Positions 35,058-44,313 of a stretch of DNA of 64,000 nucleotides are shown in pieces. The first letter of the stretch is position 1. Every line of letters begins with the position of its first letter. The notes beneath the pieces are model-generated. The model was not told the origin of the DNA. It ran no database searches and was given only the letters and a program-made list of their open reading frames with translations. Made by a program: the position numbers and the translations under genes. This stretch comes from Actinomycetota bacterium (GTDB lineage Bacteria > Actinomycetota > Actinomycetes > S36-B12 > UBA10799): the NCBI GenBank assembly GCA_020637055.1, contig JACJWR010000001.1, positions 558,001 through 622,000 on the forward strand, given 5' to 3'.

Positions 35058-35533
35058 GCCACCTGCCGCTCGTCGGTATCGGCACCGACGTGCACCCGTT
35101 CGCCCCGGAGCGCACACTCATGCTCGCCTGCCTGGAGTGGCCGGGCGAACCCGGTCTGGCGGGGCACAGCGATGCCGACGTGGCAGCACATGCGGTGTGC
35201 GACGCCCTGCTCTCGGCGGCCGGGTTGGGCGACCTCGGTGGCAATTTCGGTACCGCCGAACCGGAGTGGGCCGGCGCCAGCGGGGCTGCCCTGCTCAGCG
35301 AAACGGTGCGCCGGGTCGAAGCCGCCGGATGGCGGATCGGCAACGTCGCGGTGCAGATCATCGGCAACTCGCCGCGGGTGGGGCCGCGTCGGGCTGAGGC
35401 CGAGCGGGTGATGTCCGACGTCGTCGGCGCCCCCGTCCGGGTGTCGGCGACCTCCACCGACGGCCTCGGCCTCACCGGCCGTGGTGAAGGGATCGCTGCG
35501 ATCGCCACCGCGCTGGTGGTGGCGACGCACTAG
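35054..35533 (+). CDS. ispF: 2-C-methyl-D-erythritol 2,4-cyclodiphosphate synthase
   Basis: Fifth MEP-pathway enzyme, cyclising CDP-ME2P to MEcPP. The 159-residue trimer-type protein has the metal ligands in GTDVHPF (Asp/His) and AGHSDADVAAHAVCDALLSA (His), GLGDLGGNF, and GLTGRGEGIAA. Compared with the common TTEKLGFTGRGEG, the C-terminal block reads STDGLGLTGRGEG, a mild departure near the cytidine/phosphate site. It overlaps ispD as ATGA and is 9 bp before cysS. Confidence 0.92.
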   Translation: MSHLPLVGIGTDVHPFAPERTLMLACLEWPGEPGLAGHSDADVAAHAVCDALLSAAGLGDLGGNFGTAEPEWAGASGAALLSETVRRVEAAGWRIGNVAVQIIGNSPRVGPRRAEAERVMSDVVGAPVRVSATSTDGLGLTGRGEGIAAIATALVVATH

Positions 35534-35542
35534 CCTGGGCGG

Positions 35543-36940
35543 GTGAGCTTGCGCCTATACGACACCGCCACGCGGAGCGTGCGGGACTTCGTTCCGATTG
35601 AGCCGGGCCATGCGTCCATCTACGTGTGCGGCGCCACCGTTCAGGGCCCGCCACATGTGGGGCATGTGCGCAGCGGCGTGGTGTTCGACGTACTCGCCCG
35701 TTGGTTGACCGCGAATGGCAGTTGCGTCACGCTCTGCCGAAACGTCACCGACATCGACGACAAGATCCTCGGCAAGGCGATCGAGGAGGAGCGGCCGTGG
35801 TGGGCGGTTGCCACCGCCTACGAGCACGCCTTCGCCGACGCGTATGACGTGTTGGGCTGCCGACGACCGACCGTCGAGCCCCGCGCCACCGGTCACATCC
35901 CGCAGATCGTCGCCCTGATCGAACGACTGATCGAGGCCGAACACGCCTACGCCGCGGGCGGTGACGTCTATTACTCAGTCCGATCCTTCGCTCGCTACGG
36001 GCAGTTGTCCGGGCAGCGGGTGGACGAGATGCGCGGATCGGAACTCGATCCGGCCGCCCCCAAACGCGATCCGCGTGACTTCGCCTTGTGGAAGTCGGCC
36101 AAACCTGGCGAACCCGCCTGGGACACCCCCTGGGGTCCCGGTCGGCCCGGCTGGCACATCGAATGTTCGGCGATGGCCACCACCTACCTCGGCAGCGAGT
36201 TCGACATCCATGGCGGTGGCCTCGATCTGGTGTTCCCGCACCATGAGAACGAGATCGCCCAGTCGCAGGGGGCGGGCGACGGCTTCGCCCGGTATTGGCT
36301 GCACAACGCGTGGGTGACCACGGCCGGGGAGAAGATGAGCAAGTCGCTGGGCAATTCACTGCTGGTGGACGAGGTGGTGCGGCGGGTGCGCCCGGTGGAG
36401 TTGCGGTGGTATCTCGCCAGCGCGCACTACCGCAGCACGCTGGAGTTCTCCGACGAGTCGCTTGCCGAATCCGCGGCCGGCTATCGCCGGCTGGAGTCGT
36501 TCGTTCAGCGCGCGGCTGAGGTTGTGGGGGCGGAGCGCACCACGCCGGCCGGCGTGCCCGAGGCGTTCGCCGCGGCGATGGACGATGACTTGAATGTGCC
36601 GGCCGGAGTAGCGGTGGCGCACGAATGCGTCACCGCGGGCAACCAGGCGTTGAGCTCCTCCGACGATGCTGCAGTGGCCATTCGCGCACAGGAGGTGCGA
36701 TCGATGCTCGAGGTGCTGGGCGTCGATCCGCTGTCGGCACCGTGGATCGATGTCCACACCGGCGCCGCCGAGCGGGAGGCGATCGCGGCGCTGGTCGCCG
36801 GCGTGCTCGAACTGCGGGCCGCGGCTCGGGTGAACAAAGACTTCGCTACGGCTGATTCGATCAGGGACAGTCTTGCGGCCGCCGGAATCGTCGTCGAAGA
36901 CACCCCGCGCGGACCCCGATGGACACTGGAGCACAACTGA
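35543..36940 (+). CDS. cysS: Cysteinyl-tRNA synthetase
   Basis: The 465-residue class I synthetase charges tRNA-Cys. The HIGH motif appears as PPHVGHVRS, the zinc ligands include Cys in VCGATV and in HIECSAMA with His in FPHHENEI, and KMSKS is GEKMSKSLGN. A C-terminal helical anticodon domain (DALR/DHAR-like) follows. Start GTG at 35543. Because mycothiol synthesis also uses a CysS-like enzyme (MshC), note that this protein has the full-length synthetase architecture and lies beside ispF, as CysS1 does. Its stop overlaps rlmB as TGATG. Confidence 0.94.
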   Translation: MSLRLYDTATRSVRDFVPIEPGHASIYVCGATVQGPPHVGHVRSGVVFDVLARWLTANGSCVTLCRNVTDIDDKILGKAIEEERPWWAVATAYEHAFADAYDVLGCRRPTVEPRATGHIPQIVALIERLIEAEHAYAAGGDVYYSVRSFARYGQLSGQRVDEMRGSELDPAAPKRDPRDFALWKSAKPGEPAWDTPWGPGRPGWHIECSAMATTYLGSEFDIHGGGLDLVFPHHENEIAQSQGAGDGFARYWLHNAWVTTAGEKMSKSLGNSLLVDEVVRRVRPVELRWYLASAHYRSTLEFSDESLAESAAGYRRLESFVQRAAEVVGAERTTPAGVPEAFAAAMDDDLNVPAGVAVAHECVTAGNQALSSSDDAAVAIRAQEVRSMLEVLGVDPLSAPWIDVHTGAAEREAIAALVAGVLELRAAARVNKDFATADSIRDSLAAAGIVVEDTPRGPRWTLEHN

Positions 36941-37908
36941 TGGCCGGCAACTCGCAACGACGGGGTGCAACCCGCAAACCCGGATCGAAGAAGGGCTCCT
37001 CGGTCGGTTCGGGAGGCCAGCGCCGACGGGCACTGGAAGGCAAGGGCCCCACGCCCAAGGCCGAGGACCGAGTGAGTCACCCGGCCCACAAGCGAACCAA
37101 GCAGGCGGAACGGCGCGCGGCCCAAGGTGGCGGTGGGGGGTCGGCACGCCGTGCTGTGCCGGATGACACGGTGGTGGGTCGAAACCCGGTCGTGGAGGCG
37201 CTGCGAGCTGCGGTTCCCGCCCGAGAACTGCTCGTGGCGGAGGGGATCGATGCCGACGATCGGGTGGCCGAGGCGGTTGCGCTGGCAACCTCCGCCAGGG
37301 TTCGGGTGTCCTCCAGCCCCAAACGAGACCTCGATCGCGCCGCAGGCGAGGCCAACCATCAGGGACTGGTCCTGCGGACGGAGCCGTTCGGGTACGCAGA
37401 TCCGGAAGCGCTGTTCTCGGAGGCGCTGGCAGCCTCGGCGCAACCGGTGATCGTGGCACTCGACGGCATCACGGATCCGCACAATCTGGGCGCGATCGCA
37501 CGATCCGCGTTGGCCTTCGCTGCGGCTGGCCTGCTGGTGCCGTCCCGACGGTCCGCGGGGGTGACGGCAGCCGCGTGGCGGTCGTCGGCCGGCGCCTTCG
37601 CCCGGCTGCCGGTCGCACGTGCGACGAATCTGGCCCGTGCCGTCGGCCAGGCGCAGGCTGCCGGATTCTTCGTGATCACATTGGATGGTTCGGCCCGGCG
37701 CACGGTCGCGGAGAGCGCTGAGCATTTCGCGGACGTACCGCTGCTGGTGGTGGTCGGATCCGAGGGCGCCGGGGTGAGTCGCATCGTCGGCGACAGGGCG
37801 GATCAGGCGGCTCGGATCGAACTCCCCGGAGGTGCGGAGTCGTTGAATGCCTCGGTGGCTGCGGGCATCGCGCTGTATTCGATTGTGCAGGCCCGTCAAC
37901 ACACCTGA
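36940..37908 (+). CDS. rlmB: 23S rRNA (guanosine-2'-O-)-methyltransferase of the SpoU/TrmH family
   Basis: The 322-residue SPOUT methyltransferase probably modifies G2251 of 23S rRNA. Residues 1-75 are a long basic, Gly/Ser/Arg-rich extension found in actinobacterial versions. A substrate-binding domain then begins VVGRNPVVEALRAAVPA. The SAM-binding knot shows ALDGITDPHNLGAIARSALAF, VVGSEGAGVSRIV and the final LPGGAESLNASVAAGIALY. The ATG overlaps the cysS stop as TGATG. Confidence 0.92.
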   Translation: MAGNSQRRGATRKPGSKKGSSVGSGGQRRRALEGKGPTPKAEDRVSHPAHKRTKQAERRAAQGGGGGSARRAVPDDTVVGRNPVVEALRAAVPARELLVAEGIDADDRVAEAVALATSARVRVSSSPKRDLDRAAGEANHQGLVLRTEPFGYADPEALFSEALAASAQPVIVALDGITDPHNLGAIARSALAFAAAGLLVPSRRSAGVTAAAWRSSAGAFARLPVARATNLARAVGQAQAAGFFVITLDGSARRTVAESAEHFADVPLLVVVGSEGAGVSRIVGDRADQAARIELPGGAESLNASVAAGIALYSIVQARQHT

Positions 37909-37922
37909 GCCGCTGCGCCCGG

Positions 37923-38804
37923 CTAGAGCGCGACGACACCTTCGATGATTGTCCGGGTAGCCCCGCCCACCCACACGTCAGCGCCGTCGCTGCGCACGAC
38001 GATACGGGCATCGGCGCCCACCGCCGTACCCTGTCGGGCGACGTATGCCGCCGGCGCGAGTCCAGCCGGGATGAGCCACTGCGCGAGGGCGGCGTTGAGA
38101 CTTCCGGTGGCGGGGTCCTCCGCCACCGCCCCGCGTGCGGGGAAGAAGGCGCGCACGTCGAAAAGCCAGTCGCCCGGGTCGGCTTGGTCGTCCAATGCGG
38201 TTGCCGCCGGCGTTGCGTCCGTGCGCGGACCGATGACCCCGACCTCCCAGTCACCCAACACCGCAGTATTCGGCCGTACCTGAGCCACGGTTTCCGACGA
38301 GGCCAGGAGCACCCCGCGCCAGGCCGGACCGTTGTCGCACCATGACGTGGCCACGATGTCGTCGCGAGTCAGCCCCAAGCCCGACGTCAGGCGTTCGATG
38401 TCGTCCTCCGGCAGCGGCCCGCCGCGGTTCAACTCCGGGGCGGCAAGAAAGAGGGAGTCGCCTTCGCGGCGGATGCGCACGAGGCCCGCGCCGCACTCCT
38501 GCACGATCACCTCGCCGTGTGGCACCCCACCCGCCTCCAGCCAGGCGTGGGCCGAGCCCAGGGTCGGATGGCCGGCGAAGGGCAGTTCCCGACCCGGACA
38601 GAAGATCCGCAGCCGGTAGTCGGCTTCCGGGTGTTCGGCGGGAAGCATGAACGTTGCTTCCGACAGGTTCGTCCAGTCGGTGAAGGCACCCATCAAGCCC
38701 GCGTCGACGCCCACCGCATCCACCACCACGGCGACCGGGTTGCCTGAGCATGGTGCGGCGCTGGAAAACACGTCGACTTGGGCGAACGGGCGGGTGCGGA
38801 CCAT
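37923..38804 (-). CDS. PhzF family isomerase
   Basis: The 293-residue protein has the two-domain PhzF fold markers: FSSAAPCSGNPVAVVVDA near the N-terminus, the catalytic Glu in NLSEATFML (about residue 45), RIFCPGRELPFAGHPTLG, and VAEDPATGSLNAALAQWL in the second domain. PhzF enzymes isomerise small cyclic acids. The substrate here is unknown. It is convergent with rlmB and divergent from the giant membrane protein gene, with overlapping upstream regions. Confidence 0.85.
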   Translation of the reverse strand: MVRTRPFAQVDVFSSAAPCSGNPVAVVVDAVGVDAGLMGAFTDWTNLSEATFMLPAEHPEADYRLRIFCPGRELPFAGHPTLGSAHAWLEAGGVPHGEVIVQECGAGLVRIRREGDSLFLAAPELNRGGPLPEDDIERLTSGLGLTRDDIVATSWCDNGPAWRGVLLASSETVAQVRPNTAVLGDWEVGVIGPRTDATPAATALDDQADPGDWLFDVRAFFPARGAVAEDPATGSLNAALAQWLIPAGLAPAAYVARQGTAVGADARIVVRSDGADVWVGGATRTIIEGVVAL

Positions 38805-38944
38805 TGCACTATCGTGGCGCATCCATCATGGGCTCGTCGCCCGCCAAACGATGGAGAGTTGCCCTGCCACACGCCCTCCCGACGTACGCTGGAAGCGCCT
38901 GCGGTGGTCTATGGGGCGCCGTCACCCGGGGATGGAGGTGCGCC

Positions 38945-41680
38945 GTGGATCCAGAACCAGGTCCGGTGGCCACGCTCTGGTGCCCAGGCTGCCGGGCCGA
39001 GATGCCGGAGGACACCGACCCGACCATGACGTGCGGGCTGTGTGGCTGCGTCTTCGACACCCACCTGGCCCAGGAAGCCTCCCGGTTGTGGCGGGAGGAG
39101 CGTGAACTGAATCGAACCCTCGAGCACCTCGACGCCGCGATGGCAGAGCTGGAAGGGCGGCGTCGGAACGTCGTCGGGTCGATCGCCTCGTGGCAGGCTC
39201 GACGCGAAGAATTGCGGGCGGCGTCCGTACTGTCGGCCGTTTCCACCGCACCCCCCGCGGTGCGAACCGAAGTACCTCCCAAGGTGCGAACTCAAGTGGC
39301 CGCGGCGAGGGCACATCCACCACTGGCGCTTCTGCTGCAGGGCACGGGCGCCCTGCTGGTGCTCGCCGCGCTGGTGGTGGTGTCCGCGGTGCTGTGGGGC
39401 TCCCTTTCCGGTCAACTGCAGGTGGCACTCCTTGTGGCGGCCGTTGTAGCCGTGGGGGTGCTCGCTGCGGTCACCAAGCGGGTGGTTCCCACCACCTCCA
39501 TGGTGCTGGCGGCCCTGACCGTGGCAGCGCTGGTCGTGGTGTTGCTCGCCGCGCCGCAGTTGGTGAGGGATTGGGCCTCACCGTGGTATCCGGGGATCGC
39601 GGGGGTGGTCTTCACCGGTGTGGCACTGTCGGCCGGAAAGGTGGCCCGGGTCCGACTGTGGTGGTTCGTCGGGGTGGCCTCGATCCCGGCTGCCACCGTG
39701 CTGGCGTTGGCAAGTGTGTTGGAGGCGGCGGCCCCGGTGGCTCCCTCGTGGAACCTCGCCCTCGTGGTCGCCCTGCTCGCGGCGGTGGTCGTCGCCATGG
39801 CGTGGTGGGCGGTAGCGGCGGCGGAAGCGGATCCGCCGACGTCGCGCACCGCCTGGTGGACCGCCTCGGTCACCGTGTTCGCCGGTTGGCTCGTCAGTTT
39901 CGGCGCCGCGATGCCCTTGGCCGTCTCGTGGGCGTTCCCGTCGGGAGGCGGCGAGGATGGCGACTCGTGGCTCGGGGCTCTCCTCACCGCGCTGCCGCTC
40001 GCCTTGCCGGTGCTGTGCGTCGGCGCCGCGACGGTAGCCCTCGCTCGGCCGGGGAACCTCACCGGCTATTGGCGTGGCAGCGCCCTTCGCGTGGTGGGCG
40101 CAGTGGTGCTGGGCACCGGCGTCGGGGGTGTGCTGCTGTTCCGGGCGGCGACTGCCGCCGAGGCAATCGTTGCCGCCGTGGCTGCGTCCGCGGTTGTGGC
40201 CTTGGGTCTGTGGGCAGCGGTCAGGGTGCCGCGCTGGCGCGGGTCACTGCTCGCTGGAGTGGGATCCGTCGCCGGGTTCATCTGGGTCGTCGATGCGACG
40301 GCGACGCTGGTGTGGCGCGCCGATGGGGCATCCGCGTGGGGCGCCGGTGCGCGCAATCCGGCGGCCTGGGCCTGGTTGGCGGCGCTGATCTTCGGGCTCG
40401 CACTGGCGGTGCAACTGCTCGTTCTCGGCCTCCGCCAGCGGTGGACCGCCCCGGTGGTGCTTGCCATCGTCGTCGCCGCCGCATCCTGGTGGCTCGGCTA
40501 CGGGGTCGGGCTGGCACCGGAGTATGTGATCGAAGCTTCCTGGTTGCCGCCTGCGGTGCAACTGGAATTCGCCTGGTGGCCGGCGGTCGGCTTCGCCCTG
40601 GCCGTCGTCACGTTGGCCCACCGGAAGTCGATGCTCAGGTGGATCGAATGGCCGATGCTGCTGCTGGTCGCCACGGTGCCCTCCTGGATCGCCGGGGTCG
40701 CCGGCTTGATCGTTGGCGGTGAGGCCGCCGATGCCGTCAATCTTCGGGTGGTACTCGTGTTGGTGGTGTTGGGCTGTGTGGCGGTGATCTTGCCTCGCGG
40801 CCGCATCGGATTTTCCGCCACCGCATTGGCGCTGGCCCTGGCAATCCCGTGGCTTGCAGTGATGTTCGAGGTCGCCCCCGAGGCCGACCGTGCGCCTGCG
40901 GTTGTCACTGCACCCACCGCCCTCGGTGTGATCGCGGTGACCGCCTGGATATTGGAGCCGCGGTCGTCCTGGACCTCCTGGTGGGTCGTGATGAGGTGGC
41001 CGCTGCTTGCGGTGGCTGCGGTGACGGTCGGCTGGGCCTTGGCGTTCCCGCTGCCCGGGGGTCAACCGGTCGCGATCGTCCGGGTCATCCTCGTCACGGC
41101 GGGAGCGTCAGCACTTGTTGTCTGTCGCTGGAGGTCCGCACCGGTGGTGGCGATGGTCGCCGGCTGGGTGGCGGTAGCCGTCGTGTGGGTGAGCGTGATG
41201 GCAGGGCTTCCAGCAGGCGGGCAATGGGATGTGGAGTTGCACACCCTCCCCAGCGCCGCCGCCTTGGCTGCCGCCATCGGCCTGGCGGTGCATGCCGGGA
41301 AGTCGCATTCCCCGGACCGACGCGTCTCCAGCCTGCTCACCGTGGCCCCGCCGTTGCTGGTCGCGCTGGTGCCCACGGCGACGATGGCTGTTCTCGACCT
41401 GGCCGACGACGATTCGCTGGTGCGGTTCTGGCTGGTGTTGACGGTCAGTGCCGCTCTCGTGGTGCTTGGCACGGTCAGGCAGCTCGCCGGAGTCCTGGTG
41501 CCCGCGTTGCTGTCGCTGCTCATCGCAGTGGCTCCGGTGGCGCTGGAACTCGTCGAGGCGCTGCCGGTTTGGGTGCCCCTGGCAACGATCGGCGTGCTCC
41601 TGCTGCTGATCGGCGCGAGATTCGAGCACGTCCGGAGACGCGGCAAGCAAGTTGCCGGGTGGATCGCCCATCTGCACTAG
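38945..41680 (+). CDS. Very large polytopic membrane protein with zinc ribbon and coiled coil (SCO7613-like)
   Basis: The 911-residue protein begins with a zinc ribbon (CPGC at 13-16 and CGLC at 30-33), then an Arg/Glu-rich coiled-coil (about 40-95). The rest is almost wholly hydrophobic with roughly 24-28 transmembrane segments. It resembles the group named after Streptomyces SCO7613 in layout; no transport or catalytic motif is visible. The GTG start at 38945 has a GGAGGTG ribosome-binding site, and it is the best start because the region before it belongs to the divergent PhzF gene. Its low amino-acid complexity (Ala, Val, Leu, Trp) is notable. Function unknown. Confidence 0.78.
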   Translation: MDPEPGPVATLWCPGCRAEMPEDTDPTMTCGLCGCVFDTHLAQEASRLWREERELNRTLEHLDAAMAELEGRRRNVVGSIASWQARREELRAASVLSAVSTAPPAVRTEVPPKVRTQVAAARAHPPLALLLQGTGALLVLAALVVVSAVLWGSLSGQLQVALLVAAVVAVGVLAAVTKRVVPTTSMVLAALTVAALVVVLLAAPQLVRDWASPWYPGIAGVVFTGVALSAGKVARVRLWWFVGVASIPAATVLALASVLEAAAPVAPSWNLALVVALLAAVVVAMAWWAVAAAEADPPTSRTAWWTASVTVFAGWLVSFGAAMPLAVSWAFPSGGGEDGDSWLGALLTALPLALPVLCVGAATVALARPGNLTGYWRGSALRVVGAVVLGTGVGGVLLFRAATAAEAIVAAVAASAVVALGLWAAVRVPRWRGSLLAGVGSVAGFIWVVDATATLVWRADGASAWGAGARNPAAWAWLAALIFGLALAVQLLVLGLRQRWTAPVVLAIVVAAASWWLGYGVGLAPEYVIEASWLPPAVQLEFAWWPAVGFALAVVTLAHRKSMLRWIEWPMLLLVATVPSWIAGVAGLIVGGEAADAVNLRVVLVLVVLGCVAVILPRGRIGFSATALALALAIPWLAVMFEVAPEADRAPAVVTAPTALGVIAVTAWILEPRSSWTSWWVVMRWPLLAVAAVTVGWALAFPLPGGQPVAIVRVILVTAGASALVVCRWRSAPVVAMVAGWVAVAVVWVSVMAGLPAGGQWDVELHTLPSAAALAAAIGLAVHAGKSHSPDRRVSSLLTVAPPLLVALVPTATMAVLDLADDDSLVRFWLVLTVSAALVVLGTVRQLAGVLVPALLSLLIAVAPVALELVEALPVWVPLATIGVLLLLIGARFEHVRRRGKQVAGWIAHLH

Positions 41681-41758
41681 TCCGGCTGTGGCCGCGACTC
41701 ATCGCCGCCCGCGAGCCTATGGTGAGGCCCATCCGATTCGAGGAAGCAGGGGTGCGCC

Positions 41759-42538
41759 ATGTCACACGTCGAGGGATTGTTCGGCTGGGTTGACCTATCG
41801 TCCACCGACACCGAGCGTTCGAAGGACTTCTACTCAGGGCTGTTCGGCTGGACGGCGCAGGACCAGCCGCTGCCCGAAGGCATGTCCTACACGCAGTTCC
41901 TGCTCGACGGCGCGAAAGTGGCCGGCATGGGTCCGATGCCTCCGGACATGGCCGCGGCCGGCATGCCGAGCATGTGGAACTCCTACGTGATCGTCGCCGA
42001 TGTGGACGCTGCGGTGGAACGGGCGGCCGCCGCTGGGGGTTCGGTGGTGATGCCGGTCATGACGGTGATGGATCAGGGGCGCATGGCCATGGTCGCCGAC
42101 CCGGGGGGTGCCGTGGTCGGAATGTGGCAGCCGGCCGCGCACGAAGGGGCCGAGGTGTTCAACGTACCCGGCGCGTTGACGTGGAACGAACTGCAGTGTT
42201 GGGACGTCGCGAAAGCGAAGCCCTTCTACTCCGAGACGTTCGGTTGGGAGTGGGAAGCTGGGCCACAGCCGGGCTACGACATGTGCATGTTGGCGGCCAA
42301 AGAGGGCGATGACAAGAGCAACGGCGGCATCCTCACCATGCCACCCGGCGTACCGGAGGAGATGCCGAGTTTCTGGTTGGTCTACTTCGCCGTGGCCGAC
42401 TGCGACGCCAGCATGCAGGCGGCGCAAGACCTCGGCGCGACCGTGATGTTCGAGGCCATGGAGATGGGTCCGGGGAGATTCGGCGGCCTCGTCGACCCGA
42501 CCGGTGCGGCATTCGCGATCGGGAGCTTCGGCGGCTGA
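41759..42538 (+). CDS. VOC superfamily (glyoxalase-like) protein with two tandem domains
   Basis: A 259-residue protein made of two related halves, each starting with a beta-alpha-beta-beta-beta unit: GLFGWVDLSSTDTERSKDFYSGLFGW in the first and GALTWNELQCWDVAKAKPFYSETFGWEW in the second. This is typical of VOC proteins such as glyoxalase-like or ring-cleavage relatives. The metal-ligand pattern is incomplete by eye, so the activity is not clear. The ATG is 78 bp after the membrane protein gene. Confidence 0.83.
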   Translation: MSHVEGLFGWVDLSSTDTERSKDFYSGLFGWTAQDQPLPEGMSYTQFLLDGAKVAGMGPMPPDMAAAGMPSMWNSYVIVADVDAAVERAAAAGGSVVMPVMTVMDQGRMAMVADPGGAVVGMWQPAAHEGAEVFNVPGALTWNELQCWDVAKAKPFYSETFGWEWEAGPQPGYDMCMLAAKEGDDKSNGGILTMPPGVPEEMPSFWLVYFAVADCDASMQAAQDLGATVMFEAMEMGPGRFGGLVDPTGAAFAIGSFGG

Positions 42539-42555
42539 TCCTCGGCCGTCGCCAG

Positions 42556-43179
42556 TCAGCGGCCGCCCGGAGGTGGTCGTCGGATGCCTTCGCTGGCCAA
42601 TTCCAAGTCGGCCAGGGCGGTGATCACCGCGGGATCGCCGCGCCGCCAGGCGGCGGCCGGGTCGGCGTCGATGCGCAGCAACGCGGTCAGGGGTTGCCGT
42701 GCGAGGGCACGCAGGGCGAAAAGGTCGACGTCGTCGGCGACGTGTAGGTAGCGTTCCGCGGCCGTCGCGCGACTGATGAACCGCAGCCGGAGTGGCAACC
42801 ACACCGCGAGCAGCACCGAAATGGCCAGGAACGCCAGTGCCAGCGGCAGGAACAGGGCCAACCGCTCGACCACCTCCTGTTGCCCGCGACCGGCGTCGGC
42901 CAGCGACTGTCCGGCCTGGCTCACCCGGTCGAATGGCTCCCGGATCTCGTCGCCGACGAAAGGCAAGCCCCCTACCGCCTGCCCCGCGCTGGCCATGTTG
43001 TCGGTGAGCGAATCGCCCACCTCGGTCAACTTCTCGCCGGGGGCTGCGAGTGGGACGATGAGCGCGTGCAGGCGGACCGCGAGCCACACCCACAGGCCGC
43101 ACCAGAGCACGAACAGCACGTCGGAGGTGATCTGGCGGGCGCGTCGGGGGCCGGTGTCGGCGTAGATCTTCAGGGCCAT
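42556..43179 (-). CDS. Hypothetical two-pass membrane protein
   Basis: The 207-residue protein has two hydrophobic helices (about 20-45 and 107-128) with a polar, Asp/Gln-rich loop of about 60 residues between them (GEKLTEVGDSLTDNMASAGQ ...), and a cytosolic C-terminal domain of about 75 residues with repeated Ala/Arg motifs. It is convergent with the VOC gene and divergent from the ene-reductase. No family recognised. Confidence 0.6.
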   Translation of the reverse strand: MALKIYADTGPRRARQITSDVLFVLWCGLWVWLAVRLHALIVPLAAPGEKLTEVGDSLTDNMASAGQAVGGLPFVGDEIREPFDRVSQAGQSLADAGRGQQEVVERLALFLPLALAFLAISVLLAVWLPLRLRFISRATAAERYLHVADDVDLFALRALARQPLTALLRIDADPAAAWRRGDPAVITALADLELASEGIRRPPPGGR

Positions 43180-43212
43180 GCATCAATACTGCGCCTGCAA
43201 TACGGTTGACGG

Positions 43213-44313
43213 GTGACCGATCCGTTGGCCCGGCCGCTGCGGCTTCCTGATTTCGAAGTTGCCAATCGCGTCTTCATGGCACCACTCACACGTTCCCGCG
43301 CCGGCGAGGAAGGCATTCCGACGGCGCTCATGGCCGAGTACTACGGCCAGCGCGCATCGGCCGGACTGATCATCTCCGAGGCCACCAACATCTCCGAGGT
43401 GGCGCGGGGGTACGGGGACACCCCAGGGCTCTTCAACGAGGCTCAGGTGGCCGGGTGGCAGCGGGTGACCGATGCCGTGCACGGGCACGGGGGTCGGATC
43501 TTCGCCCAGTTGTGGCACACCGGGCGGGTGTCGCATGAGGCACTGCACCCCGGGAGGCCATGTGTGTCGGCATCCGCGGTCGGCAGCGATGCCTGCATGG
43601 CGTTCGTCGTCACCGACGGTGTGGGCCGGCGGGTTCCGGCCACCCCACCGGTGGCCCTGAACCACGACGGAATCGTCCAGACGGTGGCTGACTACCGGGA
43701 CGCCGCCGTCCGGGCGATGGACGCCGGATTCGACGGCGTGGAGATTCACGCGGCCAACGGCTATCTGCTCCACCAGTTCCTGGCCAGCAACGTCAACCAA
43801 AGGACCGATGAATACGGCGGTTCGGCCGAGAACCGGGCCAGGCTGCTGCTGCAGGTCACCGACGCCGTGGCCGGGAACATCGGGTCCGGGCGGGTTGCGG
43901 TACGACTTTCGCCGATCTTCCGGGGCAACGGCATCGCCGACGACGACCCCGACGAGACCTTCACCACCGTGGGCGGACTGCTCGACGACCGCGGGCTGGC
44001 GTTCCTGCACCTGGCCGACACCGCGGTGATGGCCAAGGGGGTGGGGTCGAACATGCCCGGTGTGCTGGCGGCGGTCGGCGGATCCTTCCGCGGCCGGATC
44101 GTGCTCAACGGGGCCTACGACGCCGAGCGGGCACGTCTCGACGTCAGTTCCGGCAGGGCCGACGCCATCGCCTTCGGGCGGGCTTTCCTGGCGAATCCGG
44201 ATCTGCCCGCACGACTCTTCGCCGATGCGCCGCTGAATCCACCGGATCCCGCCACGTACTACGGCGGCGACGCACACGGCTACACCGACTACCCCGAGTT
44301 GGACGCCTCGTGA
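43213..44313 (+). CDS. Old yellow enzyme-type alkene reductase (NADH:flavin oxidoreductase)
   Basis: A 366-residue FMN-dependent TIM barrel. It has the N-terminal FMAPLTRSRA (FMN contact), FAQLWHTGRVSH with His near the active site, the HAANGYLLHQFLASNVNQRTDEYGGS signature of OYE proteins, and EGAYDAERA-like C-terminal phosphate-binding region (IVLNGAYDAERAR, ADAIAFGRAFLANPDLPARL). These enzymes reduce activated alkenes, nitroesters or maleimides. The GTG-type end overlaps the sensor kinase start as GTGA, which suggests one transcript. Confidence 0.9.
   Translation: MTDPLARPLRLPDFEVANRVFMAPLTRSRAGEEGIPTALMAEYYGQRASAGLIISEATNISEVARGYGDTPGLFNEAQVAGWQRVTDAVHGHGGRIFAQLWHTGRVSHEALHPGRPCVSASAVGSDACMAFVVTDGVGRRVPATPPVALNHDGIVQTVADYRDAAVRAMDAGFDGVEIHAANGYLLHQFLASNVNQRTDEYGGSAENRARLLLQVTDAVAGNIGSGRVAVRLSPIFRGNGIADDDPDETFTTVGGLLDDRGLAFLHLADTAVMAKGVGSNMPGVLAAVGGSFRGRIVLNGAYDAERARLDVSSGRADAIAFGRAFLANPDLPARLFADAPLNPPDPATYYGGDAHGYTDYPELDAS

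Noticed and set aside
39190..40722. 510-codon frame on the plus strand inside the giant membrane protein gene
   Set aside because: It is the +1/-1 shadow of the membrane protein, Gly/Arg-rich without hydrophobic periodicity.
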